The translations under genes were made by a program, and so were the position numbers. 64,000 nucleotides of DNA from Plantactinospora endophytica (GTDB lineage: Bacteria; Actinomycetota; Actinomycetes; Mycobacteriales; Micromonosporaceae). Below, one piece after another: positions 25,421 through 34,250 of the stretch (positions are counted from its first letter, which is position 1; each line of letters starts with the position of its first letter). The notes beneath the pieces were generated by a model. It had not been told where the DNA came from and searched no databases. It worked only from the letters and a program-made list of their open reading frames with translations. The DNA lies in the NCBI RefSeq assembly GCF_016862915.1, contig NZ_BONW01000019.1:248001-312000 (forward strand). The letters are read 5' to 3'.

Positions 25421-25703
25421 GCAGGCCCAACGGGGACGCCGACCCGAGGGACAGTACGCCGCCCGCCCCGCCGGCCACGAGAGCCGGGGCCGCCCACAGC
25501 GGAGTCGCAGACCGGGGTCACTATACCGACGGATCAGGGCGGCGGTAGAGCCCGGCGGTGGCCGGTTTCTTGCCCACTGGGCGTTTTTGACCCGGTGTAC
25601 GAGCCGGGATCACTTAACGTACAAGCAGAATTGCTCAACCTACAAACACGACCACGCAGGAGCGAACCCCGATCACGCAGCGCGCGGGCACGGCGTTGCG
25701 GGG

Positions 25704-26576
25704 TCAGCGGACCAGCCGGGAGAGCCGGCGGTCGGCGAGCGGCTTGCCGCCGGTCTGACATTTCGGACAGTACTGGAGGCTGGAGTCGGCGAAGGACACC
25801 TCACGGATCGTGTCGCCGCAGACCGGACAGGGCAGCGCGGTCCGGGCGTGCACCCGCAACCCGGCCCGTTTCTCCCCCTTCAACTCGGCCGCCCGCTGCC
25901 CCAGCGACCGCGCCACCGCATCGCCGAGCACCTGCCGGGTCGCCTCGTGGAGCGTCGCCATCTGCTCGTCGGTGAGCCGGTTCGTCAGCGCGAACGGCGA
26001 CAGCTTCGCGGTGTGCAGGATCTCGTCCGAGTACGCGTTGCCGACCCCGGCCAGCACCTCCTGGTCGGTCAGCACCCCCTTCACCTGGCCCCGTCGACTC
26101 CGCAGCCGCTCGGCGAAGGTGCTCAGGTCGGCGGCGAGCGCGTCGGGCCCGAGCCGGGACACCCCGGGTACCTGCGCCGGATCGGTCACCAGGTAGACGG
26201 CGAGGCTCTTCTGCGTACCGGCCTCGGTCAGGTCGAAACCGGACCCGTCGTCGAGGCGTACCCGCAGCGCGATCGGGCCCTTGCCCGGTTTCAGCGGCAG
26301 GGTCGAGTTGAACGCCTCCCGGTAGTGCAGCCAGCCGGCCCGGGCCAGGTGCGTCACCAGGTGCAGGTCGGGTACGCCGTCACCGGCCAGCGTCACGTCG
26401 AGGAACTTGCCGTGCCGGCCCGCCGCCACGACCTCCCGCCCGGACGCCGCCGACGGCGCAGGGTCGTACGTCTTCAGGGCGCTGATCGCCGCGACCTCGA
26501 TCCGGTCGACGCGCAGGCCGACCGCCCGCTCGCGCAGGTAGCCGGCGAGGGCCTCCACCTCAGGTAACTCGGGCAC
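25704..26576 (-). CDS. Fpg/Nei family DNA glycosylase
   Basis: A 290-residue base-excision repair enzyme. With the GTG at 26576 the protein begins M-P-E-L-P-E-V-E, giving the catalytic Pro2 and Glu3 of the family; a longer frame starting at 26597 would bury them. AGRHGKFLDV and LTDQEVLAGVGNAYSDEILH (helix-two-turn-helix) follow. A C-terminal zinc finger has Cys pairs CPVC and CPKC. It is divergent from the GT4 gene. Confidence 0.92.
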   Translation of the reverse strand: MPELPEVEALAGYLRERAVGLRVDRIEVAAISALKTYDPAPSAASGREVVAAGRHGKFLDVTLAGDGVPDLHLVTHLARAGWLHYREAFNSTLPLKPGKGPIALRVRLDDGSGFDLTEAGTQKSLAVYLVTDPAQVPGVSRLGPDALAADLSTFAERLRSRRGQVKGVLTDQEVLAGVGNAYSDEILHTAKLSPFALTNRLTDEQMATLHEATRQVLGDAVARSLGQRAAELKGEKRAGLRVHARTALPCPVCGDTIREVSFADSSLQYCPKCQTGGKPLADRRLSRLVR

Positions 26577-26659
26577 GGGATAAACGGTAGCGTTCAATCC
26601 CGGCCACGCGCAGGACGCGCGGACGGGGAGGACGCGATCATGGAGGAGGGACGACCGGC

Positions 26660-27832
26660 GTGCAGGTGATCGTCGCGCACAACCGGTACCGCGAGGCGCA
26701 GCCGTCCGGCGAGAACACCATCGTCGACCAGGAGATCACCCAGCTCCGGGCGGCGGGGGTGACAGTCCATCCCTTCCTGCGCAGTTCCGACGAGATCGCG
26801 GAGTTCTCGCCGACGGCCAAGGCGCTGCTGCCGATCTCGCCGATCTACGCGCCAAAGGCGCAACAGGAGCTGAGCCGACTGATCACCGAACACCGGCCGG
26901 ACGTTCTGCACCTGCACAACCCGTACCCGCTGCTCTCGCCCTGGGTGGTCCGGACCGCGCACAGGCACGGGGTGCCGGTGGTGCAGACGGTGCACAACTA
27001 CCGGCAGGTCTGCTCCTCCGGGCTCTACTTCCGGGACGGCCGGATCTGCCAGGACTGCCGGGGCCGGGCGCTCGGCGTGCCGGCGATCGTGCACCGCTGC
27101 TACCGGGGCTCCCGGGCACAGAGCGCGCTGATGGCGACGACGCTGGCCGTACACCGGCCGACCTGGCGCTCGGTGGACCGCTACATCGCGCTCACCTCCG
27201 GGATCGCCGCGCACCTGCGCGACTACGGCATCCCGGACGAGCGGATCGTGGTCAAGCCGAACGCGATCCCGGACCCGGGCCCGCCGCCACCGCTCGGCGA
27301 CGGCTTCCTGTTCTTCGGCCGGCTCTCCCCGGAGAAGGGGGTCGGGCTGCTGCTCGACGCCTGGCGCCGGCATCCGGTGGGCGCGCTCGGGCCGCTGCGC
27401 ATCGCCGGGGACGGCGAACTGCGCCCGCTGGCCGAGGCGGCTGCCGCCGAACGCGCCGACGTCGAGTTCCTCGGCCCGCTGGACCGGCCCGGGGTGGCCG
27501 CCGCACTCCGGGCCACCGCCGTTGTGCTGGCCGTACCGACCTGGCACGACGTACTGCCGACGGTGGTGATCGAGGCGCTGGCCGCCGGGCGTCCGGTGCT
27601 GGGTACGGCGCTCGGCGGAATTCCGTATCTCGTCGGCGCGGACGACCCGGCCGGGGCGGCGGGCTGGCTCGTCCGGCCGGACGCCGCCGACCTGGCCGCC
27701 GCGCTGCCGGCGGCCCGGAGCGCCGCCGCCGGGGTCGCCCCGCTGGCCCGCGCCCGCTACGAGCGCACCTTCCACCCCGACGTGGTCACCAAGCAACTCC
27801 TGGACGTGTACGCCGGGATGGCCCGGCGCTGA
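26660..27832 (+). CDS. family 4 glycosyltransferase
   Basis: A 390-residue GT-B enzyme. The N-terminal half has VIVAHNRYREAQPSGENTIV and VLHLHNPYPLLSP. The C-terminal half has the donor-binding FFGRLSPEKGVGLLLDAW, followed by PTWHDVLPTVVIEALAAGRP (E-x7-E region). A Cys-rich insert, RICQDCRGR, lies near residue 130, as in some actinobacterial GT4 proteins. The GTG at 26660 has GGAGGGA 8 bases upstream. It probably builds the same surface polymer as the polyprenyl transferase. Confidence 0.88.
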   Translation: MQVIVAHNRYREAQPSGENTIVDQEITQLRAAGVTVHPFLRSSDEIAEFSPTAKALLPISPIYAPKAQQELSRLITEHRPDVLHLHNPYPLLSPWVVRTAHRHGVPVVQTVHNYRQVCSSGLYFRDGRICQDCRGRALGVPAIVHRCYRGSRAQSALMATTLAVHRPTWRSVDRYIALTSGIAAHLRDYGIPDERIVVKPNAIPDPGPPPPLGDGFLFFGRLSPEKGVGLLLDAWRRHPVGALGPLRIAGDGELRPLAEAAAAERADVEFLGPLDRPGVAAALRATAVVLAVPTWHDVLPTVVIEALAAGRPVLGTALGGIPYLVGADDPAGAAGWLVRPDAADLAAALPAARSAAAGVAPLARARYERTFHPDVVTKQLLDVYAGMARR

Positions 27833-27844
27833 CCGGTCCGCCGC

Positions 27845-27874
27845 CACCCCGGCCGACGGATCGCGGCCGGGGTG
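27845..27874. terminator. hairpin after the GT4 gene
   Basis: CACCCCGGCCG and CGGCCGGGGTG form a perfect 11-base stem around an 8-base loop, between the convergent GT4 and CDP-alcohol transferase genes. Confidence 0.65.
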
Positions 27875-27982
27875 CGCGGAGCGGGACGGCGGTCAGCCCC
27901 GTGCACCGGGGTGGCGGTCAGCCTTGCGCGCGCAACGGCGGTCGGGTCTCGCGCGGGATGGCGCGGAGGTGGAGCGGACGGG

Positions 27983-28711
27983 TCAGCGGAGCGAGGCGCG
28001 GGCCGAGAAGGCGATGCTGGCCAGCAGGAAGCCGCCGTTGACGAGGGTGAACGCGGCGATCAGCCAGGTCGTCCACTCCGGCACCAGGGCGAGTACCAGC
28101 CCGGCCAGGAAGATCACCGCGCCGTAGTCCCGGATCAGCTTCACCAGGCGTACCGGCAGCGAAGTCGAGGTGACCATGCTGGCCGCGTTCGGGCCGGCGG
28201 CCATCACCGAGGTCACCAGGTTGACCATCCAGGTACCGGCAAACGCCGCGACCAGCCAGATCGGCGCCGACGGCCGCTGTGCCACCGCCGTCGCCGACAG
28301 CGCGGTGACCAGGGCGATCTGGGCCGCCACGTCACAGAGCACGTCCACCCGGGCACCGGCCGGGCTGCCCTGCCCGGTAACCCGGGCGAGCTGACCGTCC
28401 GCACAGTCGAGGGCGTACGCGACCTGCCAGCCGACCAGCGCGACCAGCCCGACCACCCAGGCCGGTACGTCTCCGGCGGCGACCGGCTCGGCCAGGGTCA
28501 CCACGGTCACCGAGACCGCCAGCCCGAGCACCAGGTTGCCCATGGTCAGCGCCGTGGGCGGCAGCCCCATCCGGTGCGCGGCCAGGGCCAGTGCCGCACC
28601 GATCCGCTGGCTGATCGCCTCGCTGAACAGGCCACCGCCCCGGTTGACCCGGTAGAAGTCTGCGGCGGTGGGCGGGGACACCAGGTCAGCCGAGATGTTC
28701 ACGGAGTGCAT
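27983..28711 (-). CDS. CDP-alcohol phosphatidyltransferase family protein
   Basis: A 242-residue integral membrane enzyme with five to six helices. The family signature is complete: D-C-A-D-G-Q-L-A-R then G-S-P-A-G-A-R-V-D-V-L-C-D near residues 100-125 (D-x2-D-G-x2-A-R-x8-G-x3-D-x3-D). It joins a CDP-activated alcohol to a second alcohol. The ATG at 28711 overlaps the dehydrogenase gene by 26 bases; the GTG at 28702 is an alternative. It is third in a coupled trio with the dehydrogenase and nucleotidyltransferase. Confidence 0.88.
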   Translation of the reverse strand: MHSVNISADLVSPPTAADFYRVNRGGGLFSEAISQRIGAALALAAHRMGLPPTALTMGNLVLGLAVSVTVVTLAEPVAAGDVPAWVVGLVALVGWQVAYALDCADGQLARVTGQGSPAGARVDVLCDVAAQIALVTALSATAVAQRPSAPIWLVAAFAGTWMVNLVTSVMAAGPNAASMVTSTSLPVRLVKLIRDYGAVIFLAGLVLALVPEWTTWLIAAFTLVNGGFLLASIAFSARASLR

Positions 28712-29753
28712 CGATGTAGTTTGCCAGCCGTTCACCGATCTGGGCAGGAGGCAGGTCGAGGTGTTCCAGAACGGTGTACCGGTCCGGCCGGGTGTTCGGT
28801 GCATAGTGGACGGCCGCCACGAACTCCTCGTCGGATATCCCCAGTTCGGCCGGGGTGGTGGGCAGGCCGTGCCGGTGCAGGCAGCTCGCGAGTTGGCCGA
28901 ACCGTTCGAGGTCGCCGCGCAGGAAGGTGCAGAACAGCGCGCCGAGCCCGACCTGCTCGCCGTGCGACCCCGTACCCGGGTTGAGCCGGTCCAGCGCGTG
29001 CGAGATCTCGTGGCAGCCGCCGCTGACCGGCCGGGTCGAGCCGCAGATCGAGGAGGCGATACCGCCCAGGATCAGCGCCTCGGCCAGCGTGGTCAGGAAG
29101 GCGTCGTCAGTGATCTTGCCAGGGTGGTTGAGCAGTGCCTCGGCGCCCGAGCGGGCCAGCGTGACGGCGAGCCCGTCGATCGGCTCCTGGCGTACCCGAT
29201 GGGCCAGTTCCCAGTCCGCGACCGCGCTCAGGTTGCTCAGCGCGTCCCCGATGCCGGCCTGGGTCTGCCGGTCCGGGCCGTTCTCCACGAAATCGAGGTC
29301 GACCACGATGGCGATCGGGATGTGCACCCCGTAGGAGCCCTTGCCGCCGTCGTGGTCCAGCGAGGCGGTCGGCGAGGCGATGCCGTCGTGCGCCAGGCTG
29401 GTCGCCACGGTCACCATCGGAATGCCGTACCGGGACGCGGCCCACTTCGCGGTGTCGATGGTCTTGCCGCCGCCGATCCCGACCACCGCGTCGTAGGAGC
29501 GGCGGTGCAGGTTGTCGCCGAGTTCCTGGGCGGCGTCCAGGGTGCCGCCGGTGACGGTGAAGACGTCGGCGTTGCCGAGACCGGGCCGGCACAACTCGGC
29601 GATCCGCTCGCCCTGCCCGGGGCCGACCACCACCGCCACCTCGCCGCCGGCCGAGATGCGCCGGTCGGCGAGCAGCGCGCCGAGGTCCGCGACCGCGCCG
29701 CGGCGCACGTCGATGACCAGCGGGGTGTTGACGGTACGGGCTAGTAGTGGCAT
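28686..29753 (-). CDS. glycerol-1-phosphate dehydrogenase-like / iron-containing alcohol dehydrogenase
   Basis: A 355-residue protein of the GldA/EgsA superfamily. The nucleotide-binding loop YDAVVGIGGGKTIDTAK lies near residues 90-105, TVATSLAHDGIASP follows, and metal ligands are likely in GIGDALSNL, CHEISHALD and GSHGEQVGLG. EgsA-type enzymes reduce dihydroxyacetone phosphate to sn-glycerol 1-phosphate. The ATG at 29753 overlaps the nucleotidyltransferase stop by 13 bases. The neighbours suggest that the product is activated with CTP or condensed by the CDP-alcohol transferase; this is inference. Confidence 0.82.
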   Translation of the reverse strand: MPLLARTVNTPLVIDVRRGAVADLGALLADRRISAGGEVAVVVGPGQGERIAELCRPGLGNADVFTVTGGTLDAAQELGDNLHRRSYDAVVGIGGGKTIDTAKWAASRYGIPMVTVATSLAHDGIASPTASLDHDGGKGSYGVHIPIAIVVDLDFVENGPDRQTQAGIGDALSNLSAVADWELAHRVRQEPIDGLAVTLARSGAEALLNHPGKITDDAFLTTLAEALILGGIASSICGSTRPVSGGCHEISHALDRLNPGTGSHGEQVGLGALFCTFLRGDLERFGQLASCLHRHGLPTTPAELGISDEEFVAAVHYAPNTRPDRYTVLEHLDLPPAQIGERLANYIDALREHLG

Positions 29754-30472
29754 GCGATCTCCCGGGCTCGGGCCAGGTCCTCGTGGTTGTCGACCTCGAC
29801 CCACGGCAGGTCGCCGATCGGTGCTGCCCGCACCTCCCCGCCGCGCTCCGCGAACTCCTGGTAGCCGTCCTCGTAGTAGAGGTTCGGGTCGCGCCGCCAG
29901 GTCGCTTCGAGGGCGTCGGCCAGTTCATCGGCGACCCGGGACTCGATCAGGGTCGCCCCGATGTACTCCCCGTACGCCTGCGCCGGGTCCATCAGCTTGC
30001 TGATCCGGGTGAGCTGGCCGGAGTCGTCGAAGATCGTCTTCATCTCCTCGTCGGCGAGCTTCTTGACGGTGTCGACCGCGAGCAGGATGCCCGGGCCGCG
30101 CCGCGCGAGCAGGGTCTTCTCCACGTCGACCGGGTGCACGGTGTCGCCGTTGACCAGCAGCGCGCCCTGGGCGAAGTGCTCCCGGGCCAGCCAGAGCGAG
30201 TACGCGTTGTTCCACTCCTCGGCCTTGTCGTTGTGCACCAGGCTGAGCTTCACGCCGTACCGGTCCTGGAGGGCGGACTGCCGGGACTCGACCGCCTCGG
30301 CCGCGTACCCGACCACCACTGTCACGTCGGTGAGCCCGACCTCGGCCAGGTTGCGCAGCGCGATGTCGAGGATCGTCGTCTCGCCGTCGACCGGAATGAG
30401 CGCCTTGGGCAGGGTGTCCGTGTACGGCCGCAGCCGGCGACCCGCCCCCGCGGCCAGTACCACACCGATCAT
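29741..30472 (-). CDS. sugar/choline-phosphate nucleotidyltransferase
   Basis: A 243-residue GT-A-type nucleotidyltransferase like LicC. The N-terminal signature is MIGVVLAAGAGRRLRPYTD with TLPKALIPV; VGYAAEAVE and LLVNGDTVH (metal-binding Asp) follow; the C-terminus has WVEVDNHEDLARAREI. The ATG is at 30472. First gene of the trio with the dehydrogenase and the CDP-alcohol transferase, so a CDP-activated head group is the likely product. The exact substrate cannot be read from the sequence. Confidence 0.85.
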   Translation of the reverse strand: MIGVVLAAGAGRRLRPYTDTLPKALIPVDGETTILDIALRNLAEVGLTDVTVVVGYAAEAVESRQSALQDRYGVKLSLVHNDKAEEWNNAYSLWLAREHFAQGALLVNGDTVHPVDVEKTLLARRGPGILLAVDTVKKLADEEMKTIFDDSGQLTRISKLMDPAQAYGEYIGATLIESRVADELADALEATWRRDPNLYYEDGYQEFAERGGEVRAAPIGDLPWVEVDNHEDLARAREIACHY

Positions 30473-30651
30473 CCCCGGGTCCTTCCTCGCGACACGTCCA
30501 ACGCAGGGAGGATAGCGCTGCGTGTCAGGAGTACGAATTCCCGGCAAACAGCCGGCCAACCCATGTCGATGGAACGCATCGTGAACGGGTGGAAACCGCC
30601 CGTCAGGACAGGGACCGGACCACCGGTGCCGGGGAGGGGACGCCGGCCTGG

Positions 30652-31488
30652 TCAGCCGGGCAGCGCGGCCAGGTCGGCGAGCAGGAGCAGCCGCTCCGGC
30701 GGCTCCAGTACGGCGTACGGCCCGGCGGCCCGGCGGTCCGTCTCCAACTCGATGGCGAGCCGCTCCGGCCCCGCAGCGAGTTCGACGATGCTCCGTGCGG
30801 TGTGCCCGGCGGCCTGCCACGCCGCAGCGTGCGCGTCCGCCCGGTGGTACCGCAGCACGCCGAGCCGGTTGAGCAGCAGTACGCCCGGCGGGGTCCCGTC
30901 CGGCTCGTACGGCGGTGCCATCGCCGCGAACGCCCGGCCGTCGACCGGCCCCTCGACCGGGCCGCCGCAGTCGACCGGTGCCGGCGGCAGGTGACCGTGC
31001 CCGGGTGTCGGTGCCGGGGCGGGACGCAGTTCGTCGAGTGCGGCCGAGAGCAGCCGGCCGAGGGTACCGACGAGCCGGCGTACCCGTTCGGGGTGTGCCG
31101 CCCAGATCTCCCCGGTCACCCCGGCGTGCAGCGTGGCGAGCTCGGCCAGGAAGGCCCGGCCGCGTTCGGTGGCCGAGATCGCGCCGTCCGGCCGCCGGTG
31201 CAGCATGCCGTGCGCGACCTGCTTGTCCAGCACCCGCTGGCACTCGACCGGGTCGCCGTAGCGGAGCAGGGCGGCCAGCCCGGTGTTGTCGACGGTCCCG
31301 CCCGGGGTCGCCAGCCTGGTCCGGAAGTCGACCAGGAAGCCGGTCGCCGCCGGTCCGCCGTAGCTCTGCACCAGTTCGGCGCCGCCCCGCGCGCGGGCGG
31401 TCGCCATCACCGCGCGGAAAACCCGGTCGACGGCCGGCCAGACCAGTGCGGCGGCCTGGTGCGGCGCGAGCGGGACCGGGTCGTTCAC
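30652..31488 (-). CDS. unknown protein with a winged-helix-like segment
   Basis: A 278-residue protein. GLAALLRYGDPVECQRVLDK, GMLHRRPDGAISATERGRAFL near residues 70-115 looks like a winged helix of MarR type, and the C-terminal half (RLGVLRYHRADAHAAAWQAAG, RSIVELAAGPERLAIELETD) may be a second domain. The GTG at 31488 overlaps the Nudix stop as GTGA, so the two are coupled. No named family is recognised. Confidence 0.7.
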   Translation of the reverse strand: MNDPVPLAPHQAAALVWPAVDRVFRAVMATARARGGAELVQSYGGPAATGFLVDFRTRLATPGGTVDNTGLAALLRYGDPVECQRVLDKQVAHGMLHRRPDGAISATERGRAFLAELATLHAGVTGEIWAAHPERVRRLVGTLGRLLSAALDELRPAPAPTPGHGHLPPAPVDCGGPVEGPVDGRAFAAMAPPYEPDGTPPGVLLLNRLGVLRYHRADAHAAAWQAAGHTARSIVELAAGPERLAIELETDRRAAGPYAVLEPPERLLLLADLAALPG

Positions 31489-31934
31489 AGGCCGATCAGA
31501 TGCAGGGCGCGGAAGCCGTCCTCCGCGATCCGCCGGATCAGCCCGTCGTTGACGTCGCGGTGCTCGTCGAGTACCGCGACCTCGTCCTCGCGGAGCCAGC
31601 GGAACTCGGTGTGCTTGCCCGGCTCCAGCCGGGGACGGGCCAGGTCGCCGTCGACCCGGACGAGGAAGTCGGTCTCGATCCGGTCGATGCCGTCGTCGGG
31701 CGTGTAGCGGTATTCGCCGACGGTGCCCAGCACCAGCGAGACGGTCCAGCCGGTCTCCTCGGTGACCTCGCGGAACAGCGCCTCCTCGACCGTCTCGCCC
31801 GGTTCGAGATGACCGCCGACGATGTCCCAGGTGTTGGGAAAGAGCTTCCGGTCGGGGGACCGCCGCTGGAAGAAGATCCGGCCCTCGTCGTCGACGATCA
31901 GGGCTCCGGCGCAGCGTAGGGGCTCTGTGGACAC
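31485..31934 (-). CDS. Nudix hydrolase
   Basis: A 149-residue pyrophosphohydrolase. The Nudix box is complete near residues 40-62: G-G-H-L-E-P-G-E, then REVTEETG (G-x5-E-x7-R-E-U-x-E-E-x-G). RSPDRKLFPNTWDIVGGHLE precedes it. The GTG at 31934 is used. The substrate is unknown. It is coupled to the downstream winged-helix-like gene. Confidence 0.9.
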   Translation of the reverse strand: MSTEPLRCAGALIVDDEGRIFFQRRSPDRKLFPNTWDIVGGHLEPGETVEEALFREVTEETGWTVSLVLGTVGEYRYTPDDGIDRIETDFLVRVDGDLARPRLEPGKHTEFRWLREDEVAVLDEHRDVNDGLIRRIAEDGFRALHLIGL

Positions 31935-32047
31935 GGGTCGAGACTAGCCACCCCGGTCCCGTACCCCACATTGCCGGCTTGTACTTCCCCGGGTGAGCGT
32001 CCAGTCTGTCCGTAACCGGTGTCCCCGTCCCAAGGATGTGATGAGTG

Positions 32048-32440
32048 ATGCGGGTACGTGAAGCGATGTCCGGCAATGTCCTGGTGGTCGGCCCGGAGCA
32101 CACGCTCCGGCAGGCCGCCGGAATGATGGCCGAGCGGGGTGTCGGCTCGGCGGTGGTCATCGACCCCGACTCCGAGGGGGTCGGCATCATGACCGAACGC
32201 GACGTGTTGAAAGCCGTCGGCGCCGGCCTCGACGTCGACGTCGAGCGGACCGCCGCGCACCTGACCTGGGACGTGGTCTACGCCGGGCCGGACTGGAGCG
32301 TGCACGAGGCGGCCGAGGCGATGTCCCGGGGCGGTTTCCGGCACCTGGTGGTGCTCGACGGCAGCGAGGTGGTCGGGATGATCTCGGTCCGGGACATCGT
32401 CCGGGTCTGGGTGGGCGCCCCGGCGGTCGCCTCGATCTGA
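32048..32440 (+). CDS. CBS-domain protein (CBS pair)
   Basis: A 130-residue protein made of two CBS motifs: LRQAAGMMAERGVGSAVVID with GIMTERDVLKAV, then VHEAAEAMSRGGFRHLVVLD with GMISVRDIVRVW. Such stand-alone pairs bind adenine nucleotides and act as energy sensors. A GTG lies one codon upstream at 32045. Confidence 0.88.
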   Translation: MRVREAMSGNVLVVGPEHTLRQAAGMMAERGVGSAVVIDPDSEGVGIMTERDVLKAVGAGLDVDVERTAAHLTWDVVYAGPDWSVHEAAEAMSRGGFRHLVVLDGSEVVGMISVRDIVRVWVGAPAVASI

Positions 32441-32613
32441 TCCACGGTGCCGGGGCCGGTCCGGTGGCCGGCCCCGCCGCCAGCCGGTCAGCCGGGTGCC
32501 GGATCGGTACCGGCCGGGGCGAAACGCCCGGCGGACGGGTATGGCCTGCTCAAGATACGGACATTGTCGTGCCTGCGCCCGGAGTGCTGGCGGCGGCCGT
32601 ACGCTGGGTAGTC

Positions 32614-33708
32614 ATGACTGCCGAGCAGCTGATCTCTTTCGCCCGTGGGGCGCCGTCGCTGGACATCGTCGACATCGAGGGGCTGAAGGCCGCGGCCGGA
32701 CGCGCCTTCGACGCCGACCCGGCCGGCATCACCGGGTACGGGACATCCGTCGGATACCCGCCCCTGCGGAAGTGGATCGCCGAGAAGCACGGCGTCGACG
32801 TCGACCAGGTCCTGGTCACCAACGGCTCCCTCCAGGCCGACGCGTTCCTGTTCCAGCACCTGGTGACCGCCGGTGACGCGGTCGTGGTGGAGCGGCCGAC
32901 CTACGACCGGACCCTGCTCAACCTGCAACGTCAGGGCGCCGAGCTGCACGCGGTGACCATCCAGCCGGACGGGGTCGACACCGACGAGCTGGGCAAGCTG
33001 CTGGAGTCCGGGGTACGCCCCAAGCTGGCGCACATCATCCCCAACTTCCAGAACCCGGCCGGGGTGACCCTGTCGGCGGAGAAGCGGCAGGCCCTGCTCG
33101 ACCTGGCCGACGAGTACGACTTCACGATCTTCGAGGACGACCCGTACGCGGACATCCGGTTCCGGGGCGAGCCGCTGCCCTCGATGCTCTCCCTCGACCA
33201 GCGGGGGCGGGTGGTGCACGCGTCCAGCTTCACCAAGACGGTCTGTCCCGGTGTCCGGGTCGGCTACCTGGTCGGTCCCGCCCCGCTGATCGGCGACATC
33301 GCCCGGGAGGCGACCAACCTCTACATCTCGCCCGGCATGGTGGCCCAGGCGATCGTGCACCAGTTCTGCGTCAGCGGCGACCTGGAGCGGTCGATCCGGA
33401 CCGTCAGCACCGCCCTGGGCGACCGGGCTGCCGCGCTGGCCACGGCGCTGCGTACGCACATCCCGGACGCCCGGTTCACCGAGCCGAACGGCGGCTACTT
33501 CCTCTGGGTCGAGCTGCCGCAGAACGTGCACGTGGACCGGCTCGCACCGGCGGCGGCGGAGCGCGGCGTCACGGTGGTCAAGGGCAGCGACTTCCTGGTC
33601 GAGGGGGGTCAGCACGCGCTGCGGCTGGCGTACTCCGGGGTGACGGTCGACCAGATCGACGAGGGGGTCCGCCGGCTCGCCGACGCGGTACGGGCGGTAC
33701 GCGAGTAA
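32614..33708 (+). CDS. PLP-dependent aminotransferase (fold type I, 2-aminoadipate type)
   Basis: A 364-residue enzyme. ISFARGAPS opens the protein, GYGTSVGYPPLRKWI and VTNGSLQADAFL follow, IIPNFQNPAGVTLS and FEDDPYADIRF bind cofactor, and SSFTKTVCPGVRVGYLVGP contains the Schiff-base Lys near residue 210. The ATG at 32614 is used although the frame is open upstream. It resembles LysN/MocR-type aminotransferases without the regulator domain. Confidence 0.9.
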   Translation: MTAEQLISFARGAPSLDIVDIEGLKAAAGRAFDADPAGITGYGTSVGYPPLRKWIAEKHGVDVDQVLVTNGSLQADAFLFQHLVTAGDAVVVERPTYDRTLLNLQRQGAELHAVTIQPDGVDTDELGKLLESGVRPKLAHIIPNFQNPAGVTLSAEKRQALLDLADEYDFTIFEDDPYADIRFRGEPLPSMLSLDQRGRVVHASSFTKTVCPGVRVGYLVGPAPLIGDIAREATNLYISPGMVAQAIVHQFCVSGDLERSIRTVSTALGDRAAALATALRTHIPDARFTEPNGGYFLWVELPQNVHVDRLAPAAAERGVTVVKGSDFLVEGGQHALRLAYSGVTVDQIDEGVRRLADAVRAVRE

Positions 33709-33739
33709 CTGCTGGGAGCCGGGCGACCACTGACACGGG

Positions 33740-33799
33740 AGCCGGGGTACGGGACGGGGCGGTCGAGGGAGGCCGCCGGGTCGCCGTACCCCGGCTTTT
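33740..33799 (+). terminator. rho-independent terminator after the aminotransferase
   Basis: AGCCGGGGTACGG (33740-33752) pairs perfectly with CCGTACCCCGGCT (33784-33796), followed by TTTT. Confidence 0.75.
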
Positions 33800-33860
33800 G
33801 CCGTTCCGGCCGGGGCGGGCGGCGGTTGCCTAGCCGACCGGCGGTTGCGGCGGGGGCTTG

Positions 33861-33876
33861 TGTCAGATATCTGACA
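33861..33876. promoter_or_regulatory. perfect 16-base palindrome, candidate operator
   Basis: TGTCAGATATCTGACA is fully self-complementary and far more AT-rich than its surroundings. Palindromes of this size bind dimeric regulators such as GntR/FadR proteins. No regulator gene is adjacent, so the protein is unknown. Confidence 0.5.
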
Positions 33877-34250
33877 ATAGTGGCCGAGGGCTGATTCGGG
33901 GCTTCCTACGCGCCGGTAGCCGGCCCACAATGCTGCGAGCGCCACTCGCGTCACGCCCGCCCCTTTGACCGGGACGGCGGGCCGCAGACCGCGGCTGGCG
34001 CGCCCGGAGCAGAACCCCCGCCCCCCACGGTGCCGGGTGGGCCGTCCGCACCTTACCCCCCGACGTGGACGGTCCACCCGGCGCCACTTTTCCGGCCCGC
34101 GTGCTCCGCCGGACAGGCCCGGAACCTGCCGCGCCGGTCCGGCCGCCGGCGCGGCAGGGTGCGGGGTGATCCGTGACATGTCGGGCACCGGGCACCGGCG
34201 GCGTACGCTGCAAGCCGCACCCGAACGGTGGCCGAAGGGGGGCGGTGGCG

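Larger units (their letters stand above)
33709..34250. other. 540-base intergenic region before corA
   Basis: It contains the aminotransferase terminator (33740-33799) and a perfect 16-base palindrome (33861-33876). The rest is GC-rich with no supported gene; it should hold the corA promoter. Confidence 0.5.
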
